Shown: piece by piece, positions 1 through 7,300 of the stretch
How positions within the stretch are numbered: position 1 is the stretch's first letter
How the letters are laid out: each line of letters begins with the position of its first letter
NCBI RefSeq assembly: GCF_000314975.1
Contig: NZ_BAEN01000025.1
Location: forward strand, 1 to 43,608
Source: Aliiglaciecola lipolytica E3
Lineage (GTDB): Bacteria > Pseudomonadota > Gammaproteobacteria > Enterobacterales > Alteromonadaceae
Length of the DNA stretch: 43,608 nt
Direction of reading: 5' to 3'
Position numbers and translations under genes: made by a program
Notes under the pieces: generated by a model
Seen by the model: the letters and a program-made list of their open reading frames with translations, nothing else
Database searches by the model: none
Told to the model about the DNA's origin: nothing

Positions 1-12
1 TGTCGATTCAGA
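1..12. repeat. Left copy of 12-bp terminal inverted repeat
   Basis: The first 12 bases (TGTCGATTCAGA) are the exact reverse complement of the last 12 bases of the window (43597-43608). A chance match exactly at both ends is very unlikely. The simplest reading is that this is a whole contig whose two ends both enter the same repeated element, such as an insertion sequence, in opposite orientations. No transposase is visible inside the window. Confidence 0.6.
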
Positions 13-116
13 TGTCACTAGGATGCCATTTGCGGCTTTTAAACGAGATTAATACAACTAAATTTTTAAATATATTCAGCTTGATAAATATCAAAAATTT
101 CGTAACCCACAACCAA

Positions 117-185
117 TTAAAACTTAGGGTTTGAAAAACATTGCTTTAAGGTATAAAGCCCTGTTGTTGCTAACTTAATATCCAT
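117..185 (-). CDS. Possible 22-residue small ORF or gene remnant
   Basis: A 22-codon open frame starts at 185 behind a good AGGAG-type ribosome binding site (CAGGAGATCATC before ATG). The peptide begins MDIKLATTGLY and ends NPKF. It lies 3' of the sensor kinase gene on the same strand. It may be a leaderless small protein or the start of a decayed gene. I do not recognise it, and the ribosome binding site is the only positive sign. The rest of 1-274 is AT-rich and I see nothing else in it. Confidence 0.2.
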   Translation of the reverse strand: MDIKLATTGLYTLKQCFSNPKF

Positions 186-274
186 GATGATCTCCTGATT
201 ATGGTGTTTCTGGTGACGTTAAGGTCCCAAAAATGTGAGACTGTGGCGGTAATATCTAAGCTGTAATTACAGCA

Positions 275-1663
275 TCACTCAGCCAATTTAATGCTAACCC
301 GTAAGCCTGGCTGAGCCGAACTGACGGTTAATATACCGCCGTGTAGCTCAATGATGGCCTTGACTATGGCTAAACCAAGGCCATAACCTTCGCCCTGACG
401 ACTTGCATCAATACGGTACAAACGTTGAAATACTTTTTCTTGTAGTGCCTCAGGTATGCCTGGGCCATTGTCGCTCACAATCAACTCGCAGCCGGTAGTA
501 AGGGGCTTTAATTCAAGGCGTATTTCACCTTGCTCTTGAGTGTATTTAATGGAGTTATCCACCAAGTTAAACACGGCCCTAAACAACAAATTACGTTCGC
601 CTTTAATCATTAAAGGGCCAGAGGTTTGAGTTTTGGAGTAGCTAAAATCTAGGTTTTGTGTTTTTTGTTCGGCCAAGGGTTGCGCGAGTTCCAGCACATC
701 CTTACATAAAGCCACCATATCCAGTTCACTAAATAAGGTGCCTTGCACACCTTGTTCGAGTCTCGACAACTCAAGCATGGCGTTAAAGGTGGCGATGACT
801 TGTTCTAGCTCTTCCAACAGCCCCAGTTTCCAGCGTTCATCCTCACTGCCTTCGAGGCTATGCTGTAAACCTTGTTCAATGGCGATATGAATACGTGAAA
901 GCGGGGTACGTAAATCATGGGCGATGTTATCTGTAACTTGTGCCACTGAATCGAGCAGGGCATCAATCTCATCTAACATTTGATTAATGTGCTCGGCAAT
1001 AGTATCAAATTCGTCATGGCGCTGACTTAAGGGTAATCTCGTTTTGAGCTGGCCCCCTTTGACTTCTGTCAGCACACGAGCGATGTCGTTAACTCTGGAT
1101 AACACTCTTTGGTTAAACAAAAAGCCGGTGATCAGGGTGACAAATAAGGTTAATAATAAAGCGAGGATACTGGCAGAACGGAAATCATTTTCTTGCGCCT
1201 GAGAATTGTCATCGAACAAGCCCACCAACAAAGTACCAAAACGTGTTGGTATTTGACCACCTAAGGCCAAAATCACTGAGGTTTGGCCTAAATGATCCAC
1301 TATGGCCACGGGGAAATGTTGCAGTTCGGGCAGTTCTGGCACATTGTCGGGCATAGAGCCTAAATTACCAATTAAGCCCTCATTGTTTGCCAGTACCAAA
1401 ACCAAAGAAGCACTTTTATCCACTCTTTGTTGTACGGCTTGGCGAAAAGTGCTTTGGTTAATGCCTTCAGCTTTTGCAAGGTCGGCAATGCCTTGGGCGG
1501 TGATTAGCACTTGTTGGCTTAACTGTTGTTTTTGCTCGCCAATAGTAAAGCGATAAACCAAGGCCAATATACCTACACAGATACACAACACGATAACCGT
1601 AAAGATTAAGGTGAAACGCCAAACGGAGGTTCGAGTAGCGCGCTTAAGACGTGCGAACCACAT
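275..1663 (-). CDS. Two-component sensor histidine kinase (HAMP, HisKA, HATPase)
   Basis: An inner-membrane sensor kinase that should phosphorylate the response regulator encoded just upstream. A first membrane segment lies near residues 16-38, then a periplasmic sensor region of about 125 residues, a second membrane segment near 165-183 and a HAMP linker. The H-box AHDLRTPLSRI carries the phospho-accepting His at about 249. The ATPase domain shows the N-box NLVDNSIKYT, G1 DNGPGIP and G2 GYGLGLAIVKAI. I start at ATG 1663, which has a GAGG element eight bases upstream; a GTG at 1672 is also in frame. The gene overlaps the 3' end of the regulator gene by 20 bases, so the two are co-transcribed after the PepSY gene. 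The ligand is unknown; position beside phosphate-ester genes suggests a role in phytate use (inference). Confidence 0.93.
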   Translation of the reverse strand: MWFARLKRATRTSVWRFTLIFTVIVLCICVGILALVYRFTIGEQKQQLSQQVLITAQGIADLAKAEGINQSTFRQAVQQRVDKSASLVLVLANNEGLIGNLGSMPDNVPELPELQHFPVAIVDHLGQTSVILALGGQIPTRFGTLLVGLFDDNSQAQENDFRSASILALLLTLFVTLITGFLFNQRVLSRVNDIARVLTEVKGGQLKTRLPLSQRHDEFDTIAEHINQMLDEIDALLDSVAQVTDNIAHDLRTPLSRIHIAIEQGLQHSLEGSEDERWKLGLLEELEQVIATFNAMLELSRLEQGVQGTLFSELDMVALCKDVLELAQPLAEQKTQNLDFSYSKTQTSGPLMIKGERNLLFRAVFNLVDNSIKYTQEQGEIRLELKPLTTGCELIVSDNGPGIPEALQEKVFQRLYRIDASRQGEGYGLGLAIVKAIIELHGGILTVSSAQPGLRVSIKLAE

Positions 1664-2333
1664 AACCGGCACCTCGAACGGTAAAGATCAATTGTGACTG
1701 TCCATCTTCTTCAAGCTTTTTACGCAGCTTGGCAACATGTACATCAATGACATTGGTTTTGGGGTCAAAATGATATTCCCACACCGCCTCAAATAACATG
1801 GTTCTTGAGACGACTTGCCCCTGATGTTCAAGTAAATAACGCAGTAATTGGAATTCTTTAGGCTGGATTTTTAACTCCACACCAGCACGTTTGACCGTGT
1901 GAGCGACGAGATCCATTTCTAGGTCGGCGATGCTGAGTTTGGTGATAGGCCCATAATTGGGATCACTTAATTGTTTTTGCCGACTGGCTAAAATAGTCGC
2001 GCGTAAATGCAATTCTTGAAAGGAAAAGGGTTTACTTAAATAGTCATCTCCCCCTGCTTTTAAGCCTTTTATACGCTCATCTACGTGACCTAAAGCACTG
2101 AGCAAAATCACCGGGGTATTAATGCTGGCAGCACGTAGGGCCGCCAACAACGCCAGACCATCCATCTTGGGCAACATGCGATCAAGTATAATCACTTGAT
2201 ACTCATTACTGGTGGCCAAAAATAAACCGTCAGGCCCATTGTCGGCGGTATCGACAATGGCGCCACTCTCTTGAAAGCCTTTTTGGATATAGCTGCGAGT
2301 GGTGGCATCATCTTCTATTACAAGTAGTTTCAT
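1644..2333 (-). CDS. OmpR-family response regulator
   Basis: A DNA-binding response regulator of 229 residues. The receiver domain has the acidic pair near residues 8-9, phospho-acceptor Asp51 in IILDRMLPKMDG, and the conserved Lys in LSKPFSF. The C-terminal winged helix spans about 130-225 and ends in VRGAGYVVRT, typical of OmpR/QseB/CusR-type proteins. It starts eight bases after the PepSY gene and overlaps the kinase gene. OmpR-family proteins bind direct repeats spaced about one helical turn; a TTAA-N6-TTAA element lies upstream of this operon and also upstream of the DUF5916 gene at 16840, so it may control both (inference). The subfamily cannot be fixed without alignment. Confidence 0.94.
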   Translation of the reverse strand: MKLLVIEDDATTRSYIQKGFQESGAIVDTADNGPDGLFLATSNEYQVIILDRMLPKMDGLALLAALRAASINTPVILLSALGHVDERIKGLKAGGDDYLSKPFSFQELHLRATILASRQKQLSDPNYGPITKLSIADLEMDLVAHTVKRAGVELKIQPKEFQLLRYLLEHQGQVVSRTMLFEAVWEYHFDPKTNVIDVHVAKLRKKLEEDGQSQLIFTVRGAGYVVRTS

Positions 2334-2341
2334 GCAGGCAA

Positions 2342-2899
2342 CTATCGCTTAAATACCGGTATGATGGTTTTACTTTTACTATCCACTAACATTTCCTTTT
2401 CACCATCTGGACCATAAGTTTCTATTTCAAAATAAACGATACCCTGTTTGTCCTCTAACTCCACATCCAACACCAGCGAATCTGTGTTGATAGCAATTAA
2501 GGCTATCGCCTGTAACATGGAGTAATTATTTGCTACTAATTTTTTTGCTGCTTTAACATTGTCTTCTTCTATAAACCACGAAAACAAACGCTCCCATTCT
2601 TCTTTGATAACACTGCCATCGTCAGCAGATAGGGTGATCTTGCGTTTGACGTCGGCATCAAGGTCGATGAGCTTAATTTCATGTACTAAACGATCATCTT
2701 TTTCATCGAGCTCGTAATCATAAACAACACCACTAAATTTATTTTGTACCATGACGATGCTTTGACTAGCGGTTATCCCTGAACGGTTAATTGTATCCAT
2801 GGCTAATGCCATCTCTTTGTCCGAACTGCCTGCCCAATTTAAGCTACTGAACAACAAGGTCGTAGACAGTAAAATCTTGGTACTCGATAAATATTTCAT
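2342..2899 (-). CDS. Secreted PepSY-like protein, first gene of the two-component operon
   Basis: A 185-residue protein with a Sec signal peptide (MKYLSSTKILLSTTLLFSSL, cleavage probably near 23-25). Two similar segments follow, each with a helix, a repeated A-ID-type phrase and a strand pair ending in a hydrophobic or acidic stretch: about 30-95 (VVYDYELDEKD) and 115-180 (IVYFEIETYGPDGEKEM). This is the usual form of tandem PepSY domains. A strong AGAGGAG site precedes the ATG. PepSY proteins are often encoded with two-component systems and are thought to modulate the sensor in the periplasm. The family call rests on pattern recognition, since PepSY sequences are poorly conserved. Confidence 0.72.
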   Translation of the reverse strand: MKYLSSTKILLSTTLLFSSLNWAGSSDKEMALAMDTINRSGITASQSIVMVQNKFSGVVYDYELDEKDDRLVHEIKLIDLDADVKRKITLSADDGSVIKEEWERLFSWFIEEDNVKAAKKLVANNYSMLQAIALIAINTDSLVLDVELEDKQGIVYFEIETYGPDGEKEMLVDSKSKTIIPVFKR

Positions 2900-2965
2900 A
2901 ATAAACTCCTCTGATTTGTTAGCAGCATTGTAACTTTGTTCAGATAAAACCAGAGTGTCTGCAAC

Positions 2966-2986
2966 ATTAATTATTGTTAATCTTAG
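2966..2986 (-). promoter_or_regulatory. TTAA-N6-TTAA element upstream of PepSY/two-component operon
   Basis: Two TTAA cores at 2967-2970 and 2977-2980 are separated by TTATTG, 67 bases upstream of the PepSY start. The 21-base stretch 2966-2986 matches 16915-16935, upstream of the DUF5916 gene, at 19 of 21 positions and in the same orientation to its gene. The 10-base core period fits an OmpR-family direct repeat. Autoregulation by the adjacent regulator is an inference. The element touches the IMPase stop codon. Confidence 0.5.
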
Positions 2987-3771
2987 CCTTCGACAATGTT
3001 GAGCAACTGAGCATAAACACCGTCAGCAGCCCCTATCACTACACTGCCACTAATTAAGTAGTTGTCAGTTTGTAAACAATCATAAGTTTGCCCACCCGCT
3101 TCAGTGATGAGTAACATACCTGCCGCACAATCCCAAATGTTCATGTGGGGTTCAAAATAGCCTAATAACCTGCCCGCAGCCACGTAAGCCAAACTCAAAG
3201 CGCCACTACCACTGCGATGAAACATGCCTTGCTGCATCATCAAACGCTTTAAGGGATCTAAGGTTGCAGCTGGTGTTACGCGGTTAGAATAACCAATGCT
3301 GATCAAACCTTCTGCCACACTTTTAGCCGCTGAGGTTTTCATTGGCTTGCCATTTAAGGTGGCGCCATGGCCCAGGCTGGCAGCAAACATTTCATCGGCA
3401 CAAGGATCATAAATAACACCGATAATTATCTGGTCATTTTCAATGTATGAAATTGATATACACCAACTACGTATGCCATTGATAAAAGGCTGAGTACCAT
3501 CGATGGGATCAACAACCCAAACCCCACATCCTTGTTTTGCTTGGTAAGTATCTGAGCTCTCCTCACCAAAAAAATCATCATTAGGATATTGTTTGGCGAT
3601 GGCCGCTCTAATTAAATTTTCGGTATTCACATCGGCCTCGCTGGCCATGTCCTGAATACCTTTACTGACCACAGTCAAACTACTGAGGTTTGAAAAATAG
3701 CCAAAAGCAAGTTGCCCTGCTTTGCGTGCAGTATCACAAGCAAACTCAAGACGTTGTGCAATATCACTCAT
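2983..3771 (-). CDS. Inositol monophosphatase family protein
   Basis: A cytoplasmic Mg2+-dependent phosphatase of 262 residues, the usual length for the IMPase family. The first metal-site motif GEES is at 69-72, the family signature DPIDGT at 88-93 and the second signature WDCAAG at 213-218. All metal ligands expected for the family are visible. It is the last gene of an operon with the small lipoprotein (3791-4276) and the OPA-type transporter (4276-5673). IMPase relatives also dephosphorylate histidinol phosphate, PAP or fructose bisphosphate, but position in a phytate/inositol locus favours inositol phosphate. Role inferred: final dephosphorylation of imported inositol monophosphate to myo-inositol. 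Confidence 0.9.
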   Translation of the reverse strand: MSDIAQRLEFACDTARKAGQLAFGYFSNLSSLTVVSKGIQDMASEADVNTENLIRAAIAKQYPNDDFFGEESSDTYQAKQGCGVWVVDPIDGTQPFINGIRSWCISISYIENDQIIIGVIYDPCADEMFAASLGHGATLNGKPMKTSAAKSVAEGLISIGYSNRVTPAATLDPLKRLMMQQGMFHRSGSGALSLAYVAAGRLLGYFEPHMNIWDCAAGMLLITEAGGQTYDCLQTDNYLISGSVVIGAADGVYAQLLNIVEG

Positions 3772-3790
3772 ACCTTACTCCTAACATTAT

Positions 3791-4276
3791 TTATAAATTG
3801 AAAAGTGGTCTTTCACATTGGCGATTAAGCACAAAATGTTTATTCACTGCGGGGGTCTCTACCCAAACTTCCACTTCTTCAAGAGCTGGAAAATTTTCTA
3901 ATACTTTTACCGTGACTTTGGTCAGTTTATTATCAGTGCCACATGCAAAGGTATAAAAGCCTTGGCTTTGGTTAGATTGCTCATCAAGCTGGGCCGCGAC
4001 ACTTTGACACTTTTGCTCAGCTTCTAGCTGTATCACCTTGTCCACTTCTGCTAAAGCCTCTAAAGGCGCAGTAGCCAAGGGCATGTTTAGCTGAGCAGTA
4101 AACTGACCATCTTCGGTGTATTTCACCACCATAGTGGCAATACTATCGAGGTGCTGCTGATGGAGAGTTTTATGTTCACTGCACAGTGGATTACGCACTT
4201 CGTCATCACAGCCCGTCATTAATGTCGCTAGTGTTACCAGTAAGGAATATGCAGGTAATTGTGGGTATTTTTTCAT
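3791..4276 (-). CDS. Small lipoprotein of unknown function
   Basis: A 161-residue predicted lipoprotein. The signal peptide MKKYPQLPAYSLLVTLATLM ends in lipobox MTGC, placing the lipidated Cys at 23. The mature part has three more Cys (in PLCSEHK, QKCQSV and FACGTD) plus one near the C-terminus, suggesting disulphides in the periplasm. I chose the ATG at 4276 because it gives a clean signal peptide and its A overlaps the TAA of the transporter gene (TAATG), a classic coupled arrangement; a longer in-frame start would lie inside that gene. I do not recognise the family. Being between an organophosphate transporter and a phosphatase suggests a substrate-handling role (inference). Confidence 0.75.
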   Translation of the reverse strand: MKKYPQLPAYSLLVTLATLMTGCDDEVRNPLCSEHKTLHQQHLDSIATMVVKYTEDGQFTAQLNMPLATAPLEALAEVDKVIQLEAEQKCQSVAAQLDEQSNQSQGFYTFACGTDNKLTKVTVKVLENFPALEEVEVWVETPAVNKHFVLNRQCERPLFNL

Positions 4277-5673
4277 TAGTCTGCCGCCCTGATTTTCCAC
4301 AAAGATGAAGCCAATACGATGGATAATACCGAGGCCCCCACCCAAAATAAGATAGGTTTATCATAGTTATAGAAATACACATTAAAATGCTGCTCTTGAG
4401 CCGGGAAAGAAAATATTATTTCACTTTCATAAATCAATTTACCGCTAATATAATCTTGCAGTCCTGCCCCGATATAACTAAATACGCCGATAAAGCCCAT
4501 GGCCGCACCAGCGACTTTTTTGGGTGCAATATCCACCGCAAACAAACCACCTAATGAAGCTAAAATACCACTTAGGCCAAAACCGTAGACCACTAAGGCT
4601 ATGGCTAAAATCACCGGATCTTGTGGACCATAAAAAATCACCCACAACGGCACCAATTCTATCAAACCAAAGATTAAATTAGCCGGTGGACGGCGAGCAT
4701 CAAAAAATTTGTCTGATACCAGGCCATATACAACACAGCCCAAGATGCCTGCCACGGTATTAAAAAATATAAATAGGTTGGCATCAAATAGGTCAAAACC
4801 ACGGATTTCTTGCAGATACACATTACCCCAACTATTGATGGCATAACGGGTTACGTACATGCTTGAACTTGCCAGGGCCAAAATCCAAATAGAAGGAATG
4901 GCGAGTACTTTTAACTGGGTTTTCCACACTGACTCAGCACTTACTTTTTTGGCTGTTTGAGCATGATCGGATTTCCAATCTGCCACAGTGGGCAAACCTA
5001 AGGCTCTGGGACGATCAGGTAAATAACGTAAGACGATAAAAGCGGCAAAAATACATATCACTGCGGGTGTCCATAAACCCCATTGCCAATCCAAACCTAA
5101 ACCTTTTGGCGCGGCGGCAATCAGCCACGCTATGCCAAGATAAGTTAAACCTTCACCTATTGAATGGGCAGTACTCCAGATCCCATAATAGCGTCCACGT
5201 TCATGATTGGAATACCACTGGGCCATTGAGACTACACTGGCGGGTGCACCAAAGCCCTGAAACCAACCATTGAGCCCCCATAATAAGGCCGAGACCCAAG
5301 CAAGGTCTGAAAAACTCATGCCTATATTGGCCATAGCGGATAAAAACAAACCAGCCGCAAAAAAGCGCCCTACGTGGGCATAATCGGCTAAAAATCCATT
5401 AGTAAATTTGCCTAGTGCATAACCATATAAGAGGGTAGAGCCGATAATACCTAACTCTTCTGGGGTAAAAACCCCTGCATCCATTAAAGGTTTTTTAACC
5501 ACATTAAACGCTAAACGACAGACATAACCCAACCCGTAACACACCGTAATGATCACAATGACATTGCGGCGCTGTTGTTGGTATTGGCTATTGATGTAGT
5601 CTAAATTCGGATTAACCGGCTGGTCGACTCCGCTGCGAAAAAAATTCAAAAATGCCTGCAGCATAACTCTCAT
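4276..5673 (-). CDS. MFS transporter of the organophosphate:phosphate antiporter (GlpT/UhpT) type
   Basis: A 465-residue inner-membrane carrier with about 12 hydrophobic segments. It resembles the OPA family: YGLGYVCRLAFNVVKKPLM carries Arg53 where GlpT has Arg45, and MYVTRYAINSWGNVYLQE carries Arg275 where GlpT has Arg269. In GlpT these two arginines bind substrate phosphate. The loop GKFTNGFLADYAHVGR matches the MFS A-motif region. It is the first gene of an operon with a small lipoprotein and IMPase-like enzyme. Known substrates of the family are glycerol-3-phosphate, hexose phosphates and phosphoglycerates. Given the neighbours, I infer a lower inositol phosphate as substrate. UhpC-type sensors share the fold and cannot be fully excluded. 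Confidence 0.87.
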   Translation of the reverse strand: MRVMLQAFLNFFRSGVDQPVNPNLDYINSQYQQQRRNVIVIITVCYGLGYVCRLAFNVVKKPLMDAGVFTPEELGIIGSTLLYGYALGKFTNGFLADYAHVGRFFAAGLFLSAMANIGMSFSDLAWVSALLWGLNGWFQGFGAPASVVSMAQWYSNHERGRYYGIWSTAHSIGEGLTYLGIAWLIAAAPKGLGLDWQWGLWTPAVICIFAAFIVLRYLPDRPRALGLPTVADWKSDHAQTAKKVSAESVWKTQLKVLAIPSIWILALASSSMYVTRYAINSWGNVYLQEIRGFDLFDANLFIFFNTVAGILGCVVYGLVSDKFFDARRPPANLIFGLIELVPLWVIFYGPQDPVILAIALVVYGFGLSGILASLGGLFAVDIAPKKVAGAAMGFIGVFSYIGAGLQDYISGKLIYESEIIFSFPAQEQHFNVYFYNYDKPILFWVGASVLSIVLASSLWKIRAAD

Positions 5674-5818
5674 TTAACAACCTGATAATAGTGCATACCC
5701 TTGAACCTTGAAATTGCAGTGTTGTTGGCTTCTATCTCTCACCCGTGCTCTGTGATTGTGGCTGAGTTTCTTTGCCGCCTAACTACAACTCCTATGATAT
5801 TGGGTATAGATTATGGGT

Positions 5819-5861
5819 AAAAATACCAGCAGGTCCCAAGCATATACTAAGTAACCTGCTG
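5819..5861 (-). terminator. Rho-independent terminator of the receptor/phosphatase operon
   Basis: On the minus strand an 8-bp stem CAGCAGGT/ACCTGCTG (5854-5861 with 5827-5834) is followed by GTATTTTTA. It lies 24 bases after the stop of the acid phosphatase gene and separates it from the transporter operon, which therefore needs its own promoter in about 5674-5818. Confidence 0.7.
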
Positions 5862-5884
5862 CTGAATAATGCGTCAAAATTGGT

Positions 5885-7234
5885 TTAATTCACTGTAGCA
5901 ATATGAGAACGACGTTGATATTCATAGCTAAATTCCTCAACCACCTCACCTGTTTCATTGTTAGGTGTGCTGAACATAGAAATTGTTGCCTTATCACCCT
6001 CGAGCTGAATATGGGAGAAGCCCCAAATCATTCCCTTTACAAAAATTGCATTATTTTCGGGATAAGTTTTATCCTGAAATGCTTTAAAGTTAAAATTAAC
6101 TGGTCTTTGTTTTGCTGCTGCCCCAGAAAGCACTTGTAACAGTGGACGATATTGCTGATTTTCATCACTTACTGACGCACAACTATCCTCATGCAATTCC
6201 AAAGAATGCTCATGACCCACAAAATACATATCGGCATAACGACACATTGAAGGTAATAACAGCTTTCTCAATACTCTTGCTTGCTCAAACTTACTGCCAC
6301 CAGATGACCAAATAGGGTGATGGGCAATAACAAATTTCCATTTAGCAGTAGAGTTTTTTAATTTGTCATCTAACCAAGCCACCATATTTTTTTCTTCAGG
6401 ATTTTGTGGCTTAGACCATGGGTTCATTTCGTCTAGCTCGTCAGTGGGTACTTCACTGCCATCTTTATTTAGTTTGGCATCCTTAACATCTGTACCAGCT
6501 AAAATCACTTCGGTATCAATCACAAATATTTCTATTTCACCTTTGCCAGCAGGTGGTTTAACTGTGTAGAAAAGACCATCCATATAAAAAGGCTTATTCG
6601 TTTCCATAAAATCAACTTGAGCCATGGCGCCTTCTCTAGAGGTATTCCAATCATGGTTACCTAGGGCTGTATAAATTCGGTAGTCTTTATTGCCTTGACC
6701 CATATCACCAAAGGGTTTGGTAAATATGTCAGCAAAACGTGTTGAATCGTCTTTACCATCCACGCCCAAGGTGGCACCGTCGGGATAAATGTTGTCACCT
6801 AACATTACTGAAAACTGGCAATCTACTTTTTTACAGTGTGACTTCATTGCGCTCGCCACAGGATACATGCCGCTGGCATCCACCATACTTTCTACAGAGG
6901 GAATAAATACACTGGGAGAAGGAATAAATTTAGCCGGATCACCACCGTCTTCCAACCACTCTTCAAGCTCTCCATTGATAAAGGCCTGCCTGTCAGGTAT
7001 TTGAGGTTTGTATTGTTTTTCTTTCAAATAATCGGTGTGGTAACCGCTATCACCAAAGGCAATAAAACCTACATTTAACACACTGTCACTTGGCGCAACT
7101 ACTTTAGCCGCTTTTGTCTCTAATGTAGGGCTGTCATTACCACAGGCCAACAGTGATAAGGCCAAACTACTTACAATAATTGAAAAGGCCCACGATTTGG
7201 TAGATGGTTTTTTTAATGACATGTTATACCACAT
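5885..7234 (-). CDS. TRAP-like metallophosphoesterase lipoprotein (acid phosphatase)
   Basis: A 449-residue predicted lipoprotein, with lipobox LLAC and lipidated Cys31. It has the full metal-ligand set of tartrate-resistant/purple acid phosphatases: GDSG (61-64), GDNIY (146-150), GNHD (192-195), AHHPIWS and GHEH. I start at ATG 7234, eight bases after a GGAGT site; a TTG at 7261 is in frame but adds unconserved residues. The gene follows a TonB receptor gene by 66 bases and ends at a terminator, so the two form an operon. It is a close paralogue of the phosphatase at 31178-32440. Likely role: release of phosphate from phytate or lower inositol phosphates at the cell surface or in the periplasm (substrate inferred). 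Confidence 0.88.
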   Translation of the reverse strand: MWYNMSLKKPSTKSWAFSIIVSSLALSLLACGNDSPTLETKAAKVVAPSDSVLNVGFIAFGDSGYHTDYLKEKQYKPQIPDRQAFINGELEEWLEDGGDPAKFIPSPSVFIPSVESMVDASGMYPVASAMKSHCKKVDCQFSVMLGDNIYPDGATLGVDGKDDSTRFADIFTKPFGDMGQGNKDYRIYTALGNHDWNTSREGAMAQVDFMETNKPFYMDGLFYTVKPPAGKGEIEIFVIDTEVILAGTDVKDAKLNKDGSEVPTDELDEMNPWSKPQNPEEKNMVAWLDDKLKNSTAKWKFVIAHHPIWSSGGSKFEQARVLRKLLLPSMCRYADMYFVGHEHSLELHEDSCASVSDENQQYRPLLQVLSGAAAKQRPVNFNFKAFQDKTYPENNAIFVKGMIWGFSHIQLEGDKATISMFSTPNNETGEVVEEFSYEYQRRSHIATVN

Positions 7235-7300
7235 CAGGTTTACTCCATGTTCAAAACTCAACCGGATGATTCATCCGGTTTTGTTTAAATTAAATTTAGC

